NCBI GenBank assembly: GCA_029251165.1
Contig: JAQXDW010000054.1
Span: 1 to 64,000 of the forward strand
Direction of reading: 5' to 3'
DNA: 64,000 nt
DNA from: Myxococcota bacterium
Lineage (GTDB): Bacteria > Myxococcota_A > UBA796
The stretch's first letter is position 1. The number at the start of each line of letters is the position of its first letter. A program made the position numbers and the translations under genes. Positions 9,345-17,466 of the stretch are shown piece by piece. The notes beneath the pieces were generated by a model that saw only the letters and a program-made list of their open reading frames with translations, did no database searches and was not told the origin of the DNA.

Positions 9345-9893
9345 ATGAACCTCCTCCTCGGCGTGACTGGTGGCATCGCAGCCTACAAGGCATGTGCGCT
9401 CTGCAGTGCGGCCATCAAGCGGGGCCACACGGTGCGCGTGGTGATGACTGCCAGCGCCACAAAGTTCGTCGGCCCGCTCACCTTCGAAGGTCTGACCGGG
9501 CAGCGCGTGATGGTCGACACCTTCGCCGACGCCATGGATCACATCCACTGGGCCAAGTGGGCAGATGTGGCGGTGGTCGCTCCGCTGACGGCCAACACCC
9601 TGGCGAAGCTGGCGATGGGCATGGCGGACGATGCCCTCACCACGGTCCTGATGGCCCTCCCGGCTGGCCGGCCCGTTGTGCTCGCTCCGGCCATGAACAC
9701 CCAGATGTGGCACAACCCGGTCGTCCAGCGAAACCTCCGCTGGCTCCATGAGCTGGGCCGATACCACCTCGTCGAGCCCGCCGTGAAGCGCCTTGCCTGT
9801 GGCGACTTTGGGCCAGGAGGGCTCGCGACCCCCGCTGAGATCCTTGCGGCCTGTGAAAGCGTCGCAGCGCTCCCGGTGGCACCGCCGGCTTGA
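9345..9893 (+). CDS. coaC: Phosphopantothenoylcysteine decarboxylase (CoaC domain only)
   Basis: This flavoprotein decarboxylates phosphopantothenoylcysteine in coenzyme A synthesis. MNLLLGVTGGIAAYKA is the FMN-binding start. DHIHWAKWAD contains the catalytic His region, PAMNTQMW is the substrate-recognition clamp, and LACGDFGPGGL matches the active-site Cys loop. At 182 residues it is only the N-terminal half of the usual bifunctional CoaBC; no CoaB domain follows in any frame. Other HFCD-family flavoproteins such as peptide decarboxylases are possible, but the motifs fit CoaC best. Confidence 0.85.
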   Translation: MNLLLGVTGGIAAYKACALCSAAIKRGHTVRVVMTASATKFVGPLTFEGLTGQRVMVDTFADAMDHIHWAKWADVAVVAPLTANTLAKLAMGMADDALTTVLMALPAGRPVVLAPAMNTQMWHNPVVQRNLRWLHELGRYHLVEPAVKRLACGDFGPGGLATPAEILAACESVAALPVAPPA

Positions 9894-10130
9894 TGGGCCG
9901 GTCACCGCATGGGTCTCGGTGTGGAGAAGCGCGCGCCAGGATGGACCTCAAGCCGCTCGCCATCGCCGAGCCTCAACCAATCAATCGAGAGTGAGACATG
10001 GCCGTCAGCATCGCCACTACCGCTGCCCTGCGCGTCACCATCATGGAGCATCTCGACGGAGTGGCAGCCTCCGAGCCGCCTCCCCGAGGAGCCCACACCA
10101 GCGCATCCTCCATTACCGGAGGGCGCTGAG

Positions 10131-11297
10131 ATGAGGCCGCTCTCCGAGCTCCCAGAGCTCGATCACCAGGACATCGCCCGGTTCTCTCGTCACCTCATCC
10201 TCGACGAGGTCGGAGTCGAGGGTCAGCGGCGCCTGAAGGGTGCGTCGGTGCTGTGCGTTGGAACCGGCGGACTGGGCAGCCCCGTGCTGATGTACCTCGC
10301 CGCTGCGGGCGTTGGACGGATCGGCATCGTGGACTTTGACACCGTCGATGAGTCCAATCTCCAGCGTCAGATCATCCACGGCACCGACACCATCGGACAG
10401 GCCAAGGTGCGGTCCGCGAAGGCTCGAATCCGCGACATCAACCCCCGCTGTCAGGTCGACACCTACGAGACCGCGCTGCGGGTGGAGAATGCACTGGAGA
10501 TCCTGTCCCCCTATGACGTGGTCGTCGACGGGACCGACAATTTCCCGACCCGCTACCTCGTCAACGATGCCTGCGTTCTGCTGAGCAAGCCCAACGTCTA
10601 CGGCTCGATCTTCAAGTTCGAGGGGCAGGCAAGCGTGTTCAACTACCGCGACGGTCCCAACTACCGCGATCTGTACCCTGAGCCGCCGCCGCCGGGCCTG
10701 GTTCCCTCCTGTGCAGAGGGCGGCGTCCTCGGCGTGCTCCCCGGCATCATCGGCTGTATTCAGGCAAACGAGACCCTCAAGATCATCCTCGGAAAGGGCG
10801 ACACCCTCTCCGGTCGCCTCCTGCTGTTTGACGCAATGCAGATGACCTTTCGGACCCTCAGGCTTCGCCGAGATCCCGAGGCTGAGCCGATCACCCAGCT
10901 CATCGACTACAAGCAGTTCTGCGGAGTCGGCTCCATCGAAGAGGGCGCAGATGCCAACACCGCTGGTGCAGAGGGCTTCACGCGCCTGAGCGTCGGTGAG
11001 ATCAAGGCGCGCATGGATGATGGCTGGACCCCGTTCATTCTCGACGTACGAAAGCCTCCAGAGGCCGACATCGTCTCGATCAGCGCTGACCTGCTGCGGC
11101 CGCACGAGGCCGTGGTCGCCGGTGACATCTCCGGCATCCCCCGGGACCGCCCGGTGGTGGTCCACTGCAAGCTGGGGCGACGCTCTGCGAAGGCTGCTGC
11201 TGCGCTCATCGACTCCGGCTACACCGACGTGATCAATATGGAAGGCGGCATCACGGCCTGGGCCAGGGAGGTCGACACCAGCCTGCCGGTCTACTGA
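10131..11297 (+). CDS. MoeZ/MoeB-type sulfur-carrier adenylyltransferase with C-terminal rhodanese domain
   Basis: The 388-residue protein starts at ATG 10131 behind GGAGGG. The N-terminal E1-like domain has GTGGLGSPVLMYLAAAG (nucleotide loop), DTVDESNLQRQ and DGTDNFPTRY. Around PSCAEGGVLG the CxxC zinc pairs of E. coli MoeB are missing, as in MoeZ proteins. The rhodanese domain (about residues 290-388) keeps the active-site Cys in VVHCKLGRRSA. It should adenylate a ThiS/MoaD-like carrier and load sulfur on it for cofactor or cysteine synthesis. No carrier gene is evident next to it. Confidence 0.9.
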   Translation: MRPLSELPELDHQDIARFSRHLILDEVGVEGQRRLKGASVLCVGTGGLGSPVLMYLAAAGVGRIGIVDFDTVDESNLQRQIIHGTDTIGQAKVRSAKARIRDINPRCQVDTYETALRVENALEILSPYDVVVDGTDNFPTRYLVNDACVLLSKPNVYGSIFKFEGQASVFNYRDGPNYRDLYPEPPPPGLVPSCAEGGVLGVLPGIIGCIQANETLKIILGKGDTLSGRLLLFDAMQMTFRTLRLRRDPEAEPITQLIDYKQFCGVGSIEEGADANTAGAEGFTRLSVGEIKARMDDGWTPFILDVRKPPEADIVSISADLLRPHEAVVAGDISGIPRDRPVVVHCKLGRRSAKAAAALIDSGYTDVINMEGGITAWAREVDTSLPVY

Positions 11298-11359
11298 GGT
11301 CACCGCTGTAGAACAGCCTCAAGGCACCCGTGCTGCTATGTTGTGCCGGGAGGCGCAGT

Positions 11360-12556
11360 GTGCTTGAGACCGCTGTCCGGATCATGAAGCCGGTTGTTCG
11401 CAATGTTCTTCTGGGTAGCCTGCTTCTCGGAGGGATTGCCCTCGCGGCAGGTCGCCGTGGCGGCACACCACCACCACCGGAAGACGCCATCGAGGCACCA
11501 GAAGTCGAGGCATCAGCGGTGCCCGCTCCGGTCCTCTTTGACGGAAACCTTCCGATCGCAGTCGAGGAGATCCCAGCAGGGCTCGCGAACCTCTCTGCAC
11601 AGTCCTGCAACGCCTGCCACTGGCAGTCCCATGACGACTGGTCAGACTCCAGCCACGCACAGGCCTGGCGCTCAGAGCGCTACCAAGAGGCCCTGCATCG
11701 GGTCGGCGACTCCACCGCCTGCACCACCTGCCACCTCCCGCTCACCAACCAGCACGACCGCCTGGCGACCAGCTACATCGAGGGCGATCTCACCCGCCCG
11801 ACCTTCGCTGACAATCCCTCCTGGGACCCAAGCCTGATGTCCGAGGGCGTCGGCTGCGTGGCCTGCCATGTGCGAGATGGTGTCGTGCTTGGTCTCCACG
11901 AGAGCACGTCCGCACCGCATCCGGTCGTCGTCTCTGAGGAGCTGACTCAGAGCACCTTCTGCGCGTCCTGCCATCAGCTGACCTGGCCGGACGCCGACAA
12001 GCCGTTCTACGACACCTACGGCGAGTGGGAGGCCAGCCCCTATGCGGCTGCTGGGATTCGGTGTCAGGACTGCCACATGCCTCCGGTCGCGGCACCGGTC
12101 ACTGCGACCCACTTCGCCGGGCAGGCCAGCCACCGGTTCTCCGCCGATCTCGCGCGCGCAGTCTCGGTGCTGATGAGCATGGAGGCCGCTCAGATCCAGC
12201 GCGGGATCGTGTTCCCGGTCTCGATGCGCATCCAGAACACCGGCTCCGGTCACCACTTCCCCACCGGCTCGCCGTTTAAGCGCTACCAGCTGCTCGCTGA
12301 GCTGATCGGCGCAGAGGGCCTCCCGCTGAGTGAGCCGTTCGCCTTCGACCTGGCTCGGGAGATCGAGGCGGCTCCGCCATGGAACACCCTGTCCGATACC
12401 CGCCTCCCCGCAGGAGAGGAGCGCGCGCTTTCCTGGGAGTTCCTTGTCGATCAGCGCACCAGTGCTCAGGATGCGATAATCCGAGTGTCCGTACAGCCCG
12501 TCGGTGCCGGTGAAGCCCCGACGGTCCTCCAGGAGATCCCGGTGCAGGTTCTCTGA
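11360..12556 (+). CDS. Exported five-haem c-type cytochrome
   Basis: Five CxxCH motifs are present: CNACH, CTTCH, CVACH, CASCH and CQDCH, all in the N-terminal two thirds. This arrangement resembles cytochrome c554-type multihaem proteins. The C-terminal third (after MRIQNTGSGHHFPTG) looks like a beta-rich domain. A signal or anchor helix (VVRNVLLGSLLLGGIALAAG) precedes the haem region. I chose GTG 11360 because GGGAGG lies six bases upstream; ATG 11384 is the alternative. It is probably periplasmic and takes part in electron transfer; the redox partner is not identifiable. It is followed by the phosphatase gene after 15 bases. Confidence 0.85.
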   Translation: MLETAVRIMKPVVRNVLLGSLLLGGIALAAGRRGGTPPPPEDAIEAPEVEASAVPAPVLFDGNLPIAVEEIPAGLANLSAQSCNACHWQSHDDWSDSSHAQAWRSERYQEALHRVGDSTACTTCHLPLTNQHDRLATSYIEGDLTRPTFADNPSWDPSLMSEGVGCVACHVRDGVVLGLHESTSAPHPVVVSEELTQSTFCASCHQLTWPDADKPFYDTYGEWEASPYAAAGIRCQDCHMPPVAAPVTATHFAGQASHRFSADLARAVSVLMSMEAAQIQRGIVFPVSMRIQNTGSGHHFPTGSPFKRYQLLAELIGAEGLPLSEPFAFDLAREIEAAPPWNTLSDTRLPAGEERALSWEFLVDQRTSAQDAIIRVSVQPVGAGEAPTVLQEIPVQVL

Positions 12557-12571
12557 GCTTGTGAGGCCAGC

Positions 12572-13843
12572 ATGATCCAGTATGCCGCGCAGACCGACGT
12601 CGGACGACGTCGAAACCAGAACGAAGACGCCCTTTTCGCCAGCGTGGAGAACGGGGTGTTTGTGGTCGCTGATGGCGTGGGGGGCCGAGCTGCCGGAGAG
12701 CTCGCGAGCGCACTGACCGTCGAGACCTTCGAGGCTGCCTGCAGTGAGCTGAATGCGGCGGTCGATCGGTACACCGCGCGTCCAGAGTGGCAGACCCGCA
12801 ACGAGGTCCTCGAGCTGCTCGACGGCATCTGCCAGCGGGCCAGTCGCTCCGTCTACGATGAGTCTGAGCGCCGAAACAAGCGCGGCATGACCACCACACT
12901 GGTCACCGCAGTGGTCGGCGGCGGCGCCGTCTTCCTCGCACACGTCGGGGACTCCCGGGCCTACCTCATCCGCGACGGACTCATTCGCCAGCTCACCGAG
13001 GATCACTCGATGGTCAACGAGCTGGTCCGGTCGGGTCAGATGACCTACGAGGAGGCCATCCGGTCTCGCTACCGCAGCGTCATCACCCGCGCAGTCGGCC
13101 TGTACCCCACCGTCCAGGCCGACGTCATGTGCATCGAGGTCCTTCCCGGTGACCGGCTGGTGCTCTGCTCCGATGGTCTCTCCGATCCGGTCTCAGAAGA
13201 AGACATCGAGTCCATCGCCAGCCAGGACGATGTCGAGACCGCCACCAGCCAGCTCATCCTCCGCGCCCTCGAGAACGGCGGCCCAGACAACGTCACCGTC
13301 GTGCTCATTGAGCCAGAGGCCTCTGAGGAAGCGGAGGCAGCACGCGCCCGGGCGCAGGTCATGGAGGAGCTGTTCCTGTTCACCGACCTGCCGTTCCATG
13401 CCCGCCTCCGGGTCTCTCGGATCTGCGAGGAGCTGTTCTTCACGCCCGGTCAAGTCCTCGTCTCAGAGGAGGCTCCGGGAGACGCGATGTTCGTCATCGT
13501 TCAGGGACATGTCGTTGTCTCTCGCAACGACATTCCCCTCGCCCGCTTAGAGGCCGGACAGCACTTCGGCGAGCTGGGCTTGCTCGATGACACCCCGCGC
13601 TCCGCGACGGTCAGCGGCGGCTCCTATGGCTCGGCGGTTGTGGTGCGACGGGCGCAGCTGCTGGAGTTCACCCAGCGAGATCCAGAGCTCGGCAACCACA
13701 TCCTCTTGCGGCTCCTTGCTGCGCTCGGTGAGCGCCTGCGAGACATGAACGCCCGCTTGACCAACAACGTCATCCAGGACATCCCGGCGAGCGCGCTGGA
13801 GACGGTAGAGCTGACGGCAGAAGAGCCGAACAGCAACGCCTGA
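12572..13843 (+). CDS. PP2C-family Ser/Thr phosphatase fused to a cyclic-nucleotide-binding domain
   Basis: Residues 1 to about 245 form a PP2C (Stp1-type) phosphatase. Metal-binding and core motifs are ADGVGG, GMTTTLV, HVGDSRAYL, LCSDGLSD and GGPDNVTVV. Residues about 270-400 form a CRP-like cyclic-nucleotide-binding fold with the phosphate-cassette-like HFGELGLLDDTPRSATV. The protein is soluble. The fusion suggests that phosphatase activity is gated by a cyclic nucleotide or another ligand; this is inference from architecture. GAGG lies just before the ATG. The next gene begins five bases after its stop. Confidence 0.92.
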   Translation: MIQYAAQTDVGRRRNQNEDALFASVENGVFVVADGVGGRAAGELASALTVETFEAACSELNAAVDRYTARPEWQTRNEVLELLDGICQRASRSVYDESERRNKRGMTTTLVTAVVGGGAVFLAHVGDSRAYLIRDGLIRQLTEDHSMVNELVRSGQMTYEEAIRSRYRSVITRAVGLYPTVQADVMCIEVLPGDRLVLCSDGLSDPVSEEDIESIASQDDVETATSQLILRALENGGPDNVTVVLIEPEASEEAEAARARAQVMEELFLFTDLPFHARLRVSRICEELFFTPGQVLVSEEAPGDAMFVIVQGHVVVSRNDIPLARLEAGQHFGELGLLDDTPRSATVSGGSYGSAVVVRRAQLLEFTQRDPELGNHILLRLLAALGERLRDMNARLTNNVIQDIPASALETVELTAEEPNSNA

Positions 13844-13848
13844 ATTCG

Positions 13849-14730
13849 ATGCTCCGCTGGACCCCCTCAGGCGCTGTCTCCCTTCCCCTCACCGTTCAGA
13901 TCCGGGTACAGCAGCGGTATCCAGGACGGGTACAGGCAGGCGCACCGCTGCCGACTCGTAGCCTCTCCCCCAAAGAGCTGGCGGACAACATCCGCTACTT
14001 CACCGTGGGACTTCGCACCCCACGGACCGCGCCCTGTACTGCGCTGGTGCTCTCAGGAGTCGGGGTCGCACACCGCCCAGACGTGCCCGAGGCCATGGCA
14101 CTGGCCCGGGCAGAGGGCATCCAGCGCATCATCCTTCATGCCGGCACTGGTGATCTGACGGGACTGCCGCTGGTGGACTTCTCCGAGACCGTAAGCCTGC
14201 TGGTGGTGCCCATCCACGGTGAGCCTGCGGCTGCACTCGCCGCCATTCAGGCAGCCCATGCCGCTGGTCTCGCGGTCTGCGCCAACGTCGTCCTCTCCGC
14301 AGCCACCCTTCCCCACCTCCCGCAGATCGCCGCCGCGCTTGCACAGCTCGGTCCGCAGCAGACCAACCTCACCTACCCCCTCCCGACCTCTGAGCGTCTC
14401 CGCACCGTCCCAGAGCCGGCGGAGGCTTCTGCAGCGGTCGCCGCTGCGGTCGTGATCCTGGAGGAAGCGAGCAGGGCGGTGAACATCAAGGGGCTGCCGG
14501 TCTGCTACCTCGCCGGGCTCGCTCGCCTGATCCGCCGCACCAACAATCGCTGGTACGTCGACGCCGATCACCAGCAGGATCAGGCGCTGCTGTTTTTTCC
14601 GGGCGTGGTCTCCTTCCACAAAGAAGACACCTGCCGGTTCTGCACCGCAGATGCCCACTGCGACGGCTTCTTCACCGAGTACCTCAGCCGGGATGGCTTC
14701 CCTCCGCTCTCGCCGCTCGCGCGCGGCTGA
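13849..14730 (+). CDS. Degenerate radical-SAM-like protein lacking the SAM-cluster cysteines
   Basis: The 293-residue protein follows the radical SAM sequence order. LSGVGVAHRPDVPEAMALARAEG resembles the Gly-rich strand and following helix, and IILHAGTGDL resembles the next strand. At the place where CxxxCxxC should lie, it reads VQIRVQQRYPGRVQAG (residues 16-31), with Tyr24, Val28 and no third Cys. The C-terminus retains Cys262, Cys265 and Cys271 (CRFCTADAHC), like a SPASM/twitch auxiliary-cluster motif. It probably cannot cleave SAM. It is tightly coupled to the upstream phosphatase gene, and its stop lies one base from the stop of the convergent gene. Confidence 0.65.
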   Translation: MLRWTPSGAVSLPLTVQIRVQQRYPGRVQAGAPLPTRSLSPKELADNIRYFTVGLRTPRTAPCTALVLSGVGVAHRPDVPEAMALARAEGIQRIILHAGTGDLTGLPLVDFSETVSLLVVPIHGEPAAALAAIQAAHAAGLAVCANVVLSAATLPHLPQIAAALAQLGPQQTNLTYPLPTSERLRTVPEPAEASAAVAAAVVILEEASRAVNIKGLPVCYLAGLARLIRRTNNRWYVDADHQQDQALLFFPGVVSFHKEDTCRFCTADAHCDGFFTEYLSRDGFPPLSPLARG

Positions 14731-14731
14731 C

Positions 14732-15325
14732 TCACTGAGTACTGAGCAGAATCTGAAGCTGACGGTGCTGCTTCTGAGCACGCTCCCGATAGCGTATAGA
14801 GCCTCCTTCGGCGCGCTTCAGGGAATCCAGCGCACACTCGACGTCGCCCTCCAGCAGACACGCTTGAGCGAGATACCACCACAGCTGTCCAGAGGGTTCA
14901 GGGGCATCCGCGAGCGGCAGGAGCACCTCACGGGCCTCTCGCGAGTCTCCTGCACAGAGAAACGATGCTCCCTCCATCACCCGAATCTTCGCGTGGTCGG
15001 GATTCCGACGCCCGGCGGTACGAAAGTGCGCAGCAGCGGTCTGACAGTCACCGCGCGCAAGATCCATCATCCCGATCTCGGCAGACTCTGGAAGCGAGTC
15101 GGAGAACTCCACCCGCGGGGCAGCGGTGATGGCGATGTCTGCGTAGGGAGATGGAGTGCTGGCGGCATGCCGCCCCTGCAGACTCCATACCGCTCCGACG
15201 ATGATCACAACCAGCGGGATCGCAGCACGGAGAAGCGGCCACGGACCTGAAGGCGGATCGGGTGGTTGCTGCTGCCACTGGGGGCGCAGGATGTTGTCAT
15301 CTTCCGGTCGCTGAGTCCCGTCCAT
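14732..15325 (-). CDS. Membrane-anchored TPR protein, unknown function
   Basis: The 197-residue protein has a Pro/Gln-rich cytoplasmic N-terminus of about 30 residues. One transmembrane helix follows (LLRAAIPLVVIIVGAVWSL). The remaining roughly 120 residues form TPR-like helical hairpins (ARGDCQTAAAHFRTAGRRNPDHA; CLLEGDVECALDSLKRAE). This topology suggests a periplasmic scaffold. It converges with the radical-SAM-like gene with a single base between the two stop codons. Confidence 0.7.
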   Translation of the reverse strand: MDGTQRPEDDNILRPQWQQQPPDPPSGPWPLLRAAIPLVVIIVGAVWSLQGRHAASTPSPYADIAITAAPRVEFSDSLPESAEIGMMDLARGDCQTAAAHFRTAGRRNPDHAKIRVMEGASFLCAGDSREAREVLLPLADAPEPSGQLWWYLAQACLLEGDVECALDSLKRAEGGSIRYRERAQKQHRQLQILLSTQ

Positions 15326-15480
15326 CGAGCACGACCATACCCCCCGACAGGAAACTGTGCGTAGACTGCACTGCTGCCGCAGGAGAGATATGTGATCTCA
15401 ATTGAGCACCTACGGCCAGCACGATGTGGGCACTTCGATTTCACTATTAGACAGATCGTTCCAACACAATCGGGAGTATC

Positions 15481-16551
15481 ATGAGCATCTTTACTGAACT
15501 CGCAGAGCTTGGTCACGAGCAGCTCCTCTTTTGCCGAAACGACGAGGTCGGCCTCCGTGCAATCATCGGCATCCACAGCACCGCGCTGGGGCCTGCGCTG
15601 GGTGGCACTCGGCTGTATCCCTACGCCAACGAAGAAGATGCGGTCCGCGATGTCCTCCGGCTTTCCCGCGGCATGACCTACAAGGCTGCGGTCGCAGGAC
15701 TCGATCTTGGCGGCGGCAAGGCCGTCATCATCGGTGATCGTTCCATCAAGAACGAAGCCCTTTTCCGAGCATTTGGTCGTCACATTCAGAGCCTGTCGGG
15801 GCGCTACATCACCGCCGAAGACATGAACACCACCGTGCAGGACATGTCCTGGATCCGCCGAGAGACCCAGTGGGTCACAGGCCAAGAGAAGCTCACGGGG
15901 GGCTCTGGAGACCCCTCTCCGGTCACCGCCTGGGGCACCTACCAGGGCATCCGTGCTTGCCTGGAGGTTGTCTATGGAAGCCCAGATGTCGGCGGCCGCA
16001 CCGTCGCCATTCAGGGCATCGGCTCGGTGGGCTTCCACCTCGCACGCTTCCTTCATGAAGCGGGCGCAAAGCTCCTCTACACAGACGTCAATGAGCGCCG
16101 TCTCCGCTCAGCCACCGAGCAGTTTGGCGGCAAGATCGTGAGCCAGGATGCCTTCTACAGCGCCGAGTGCGACGTCCTCGCCCCCTGTGCCATCGGCGGC
16201 ATCATCAATTCCCGAACCATCCCGATGCTCCGTGCCCCGATCATCGCCGGTGCCGCCAACAACCAGCTCGACGATGAGACTCGCGACGGCGAGGCTCTCG
16301 AGCAGGCCGGCATCACCTACGCGCCGGACTACGTGATCAACGCCGGCGGCCTCATCAACGTCTATGCGGAGCTGAAGAACCTGCCCGCTGAGATGGCCAT
16401 GAACGACGCGGGAAACATCTTCAACACCGTCAAGCAGGTCATCAACAAGGCGCGCGCAAACGGCATCACGACCACAGCAGCCTCCAACCAGGTTGCTGAG
16501 GAGCGGATCGAGTCGGTCAGCAAGCTCAAGCGACTGCACCTGATCCGCTGA
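15481..16551 (+). CDS. Leucine/valine dehydrogenase-type amino-acid dehydrogenase
   Basis: The enzyme deaminates a branched-chain amino acid with NAD. The ATG follows GGGAGTATC. GPALGGTRLYPY and MTYKAAVAGLDLGGGKAVI are the substrate and catalytic-Lys regions of the Glu/Leu/Phe/Val dehydrogenase family. IQGIGSVGFHLARFL is the Rossmann loop, and NAGGLINVYAEL closes the active site. Length (356) matches leucine dehydrogenase better than glutamate dehydrogenase. Phenylalanine or valine as substrate cannot be excluded from sequence. Confidence 0.92.
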   Translation: MSIFTELAELGHEQLLFCRNDEVGLRAIIGIHSTALGPALGGTRLYPYANEEDAVRDVLRLSRGMTYKAAVAGLDLGGGKAVIIGDRSIKNEALFRAFGRHIQSLSGRYITAEDMNTTVQDMSWIRRETQWVTGQEKLTGGSGDPSPVTAWGTYQGIRACLEVVYGSPDVGGRTVAIQGIGSVGFHLARFLHEAGAKLLYTDVNERRLRSATEQFGGKIVSQDAFYSAECDVLAPCAIGGIINSRTIPMLRAPIIAGAANNQLDDETRDGEALEQAGITYAPDYVINAGGLINVYAELKNLPAEMAMNDAGNIFNTVKQVINKARANGITTTAASNQVAEERIESVSKLKRLHLIR

Positions 16552-16590
16552 GGGGCAGGCTCGACGTGCTGAGGGCTCCAGGCTCCGCCC

Positions 16591-17340
16591 TCACAGCTGC
16601 CGAGCGCCCTGCTCTTCATCCCAGGACAGCGTTCCCCCTCCCGCCCTCACCTCAATGAGCGGGGCGGCAAGCTCTCGAGACACCCGCGCCCGGATCTGGG
16701 CGGCCCGAGCCACCAGGCCGCGCTCCTCGAATTGAAAGCGCCGCCAGACGCTCAGCCATGCGGCTTGCTCCAGAAGATCCGAAGCGCCAGCATGCTCTGG
16801 CTCCTCCTCAGCAAGCCGCGCGGCGATCCAGTCGGTGCGCGGTGGGCTGGGACGGTAGTAGCGAACACGAACCTTGAACTCACCGATCACTCCCCCTCGG
16901 CCCTTCACGCTCACCACGTGGTTGACCGCTCGCTGGCGCTGCAGTCCATCGAGGAAGATGGGCAGGTTGAACGGGTCGCCCGTCAGCGAGAGGGTGGCAT
17001 CGACCGGAAAGAGTCCCTCCTCTGCGGGCGCGGTGAGGCTGGGGTTGAGGGTGAGGCTGAGCAGCCTCAGCTCAGCGGCTTGGCTGAGGAGCTGAAGGAA
17101 CAGGGTCGCACGTTGCTCATCGTCCGGCTGCAGGGCGCGACCGCTGTCGGCCGCTGCAATCGCGTCTGTGACGCCAGCGCCTGCCTGGCGCAGGTCTAAG
17201 CCATCCAGGCGCTCGGACATCGGCGGCGGCCGTGGCGGGAGCGTGCGAAGCCCCGCCACTATCAGCATGCTGAGGATCAGGATCTGGAGCCCGCCGAGGA
17301 GCGGCCATGCCGATATCTTCGAGCGCCTTCGGATGTCCAT
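16591..17340 (-). CDS. PilO/GspM-like single-pass membrane protein
   Basis: The start at 17340 (MDIRRRSKISAWPLLGGLQ) gives a short basic N-terminus, one transmembrane helix (ILILSMLIVAGL) and a periplasmic portion. The segment from VDATLSLTGDPFNLPIFLDGLQRQRAVNHVVSV resembles the ferredoxin-like domain of type IV pilus alignment protein PilO. No pilM, pilN, pilP or pilQ is nearby, so it would be an orphan. The assignment rests on pattern alone. The gene diverges from scpA. Confidence 0.55.
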   Translation of the reverse strand: MDIRRRSKISAWPLLGGLQILILSMLIVAGLRTLPPRPPPMSERLDGLDLRQAGAGVTDAIAAADSGRALQPDDEQRATLFLQLLSQAAELRLLSLTLNPSLTAPAEEGLFPVDATLSLTGDPFNLPIFLDGLQRQRAVNHVVSVKGRGGVIGEFKVRVRYYRPSPPRTDWIAARLAEEEPEHAGASDLLEQAAWLSVWRRFQFEERGLVARAAQIRARVSRELAAPLIEVRAGGGTLSWDEEQGARQL

Positions 17341-17466
17341 GGAGCGGATTGTAATCGACTGCTTGCCCCGATCGGGTCGAGGTGTAATTATTCGTCTCGG
17401 CCTCTCCCGATCAGAGCCTGACGCCTCCTGTGTCAGCACCGTCAGCAATCCAACCCGGCTGTCCAC

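Noticed and set aside
9998-10129. Possible 43-residue ThiS/MoaD-like carrier before the MoeZ gene, ending GGR
   Set aside because: Too short, lacks the beta-grasp pattern and does not end in free Gly-Gly.
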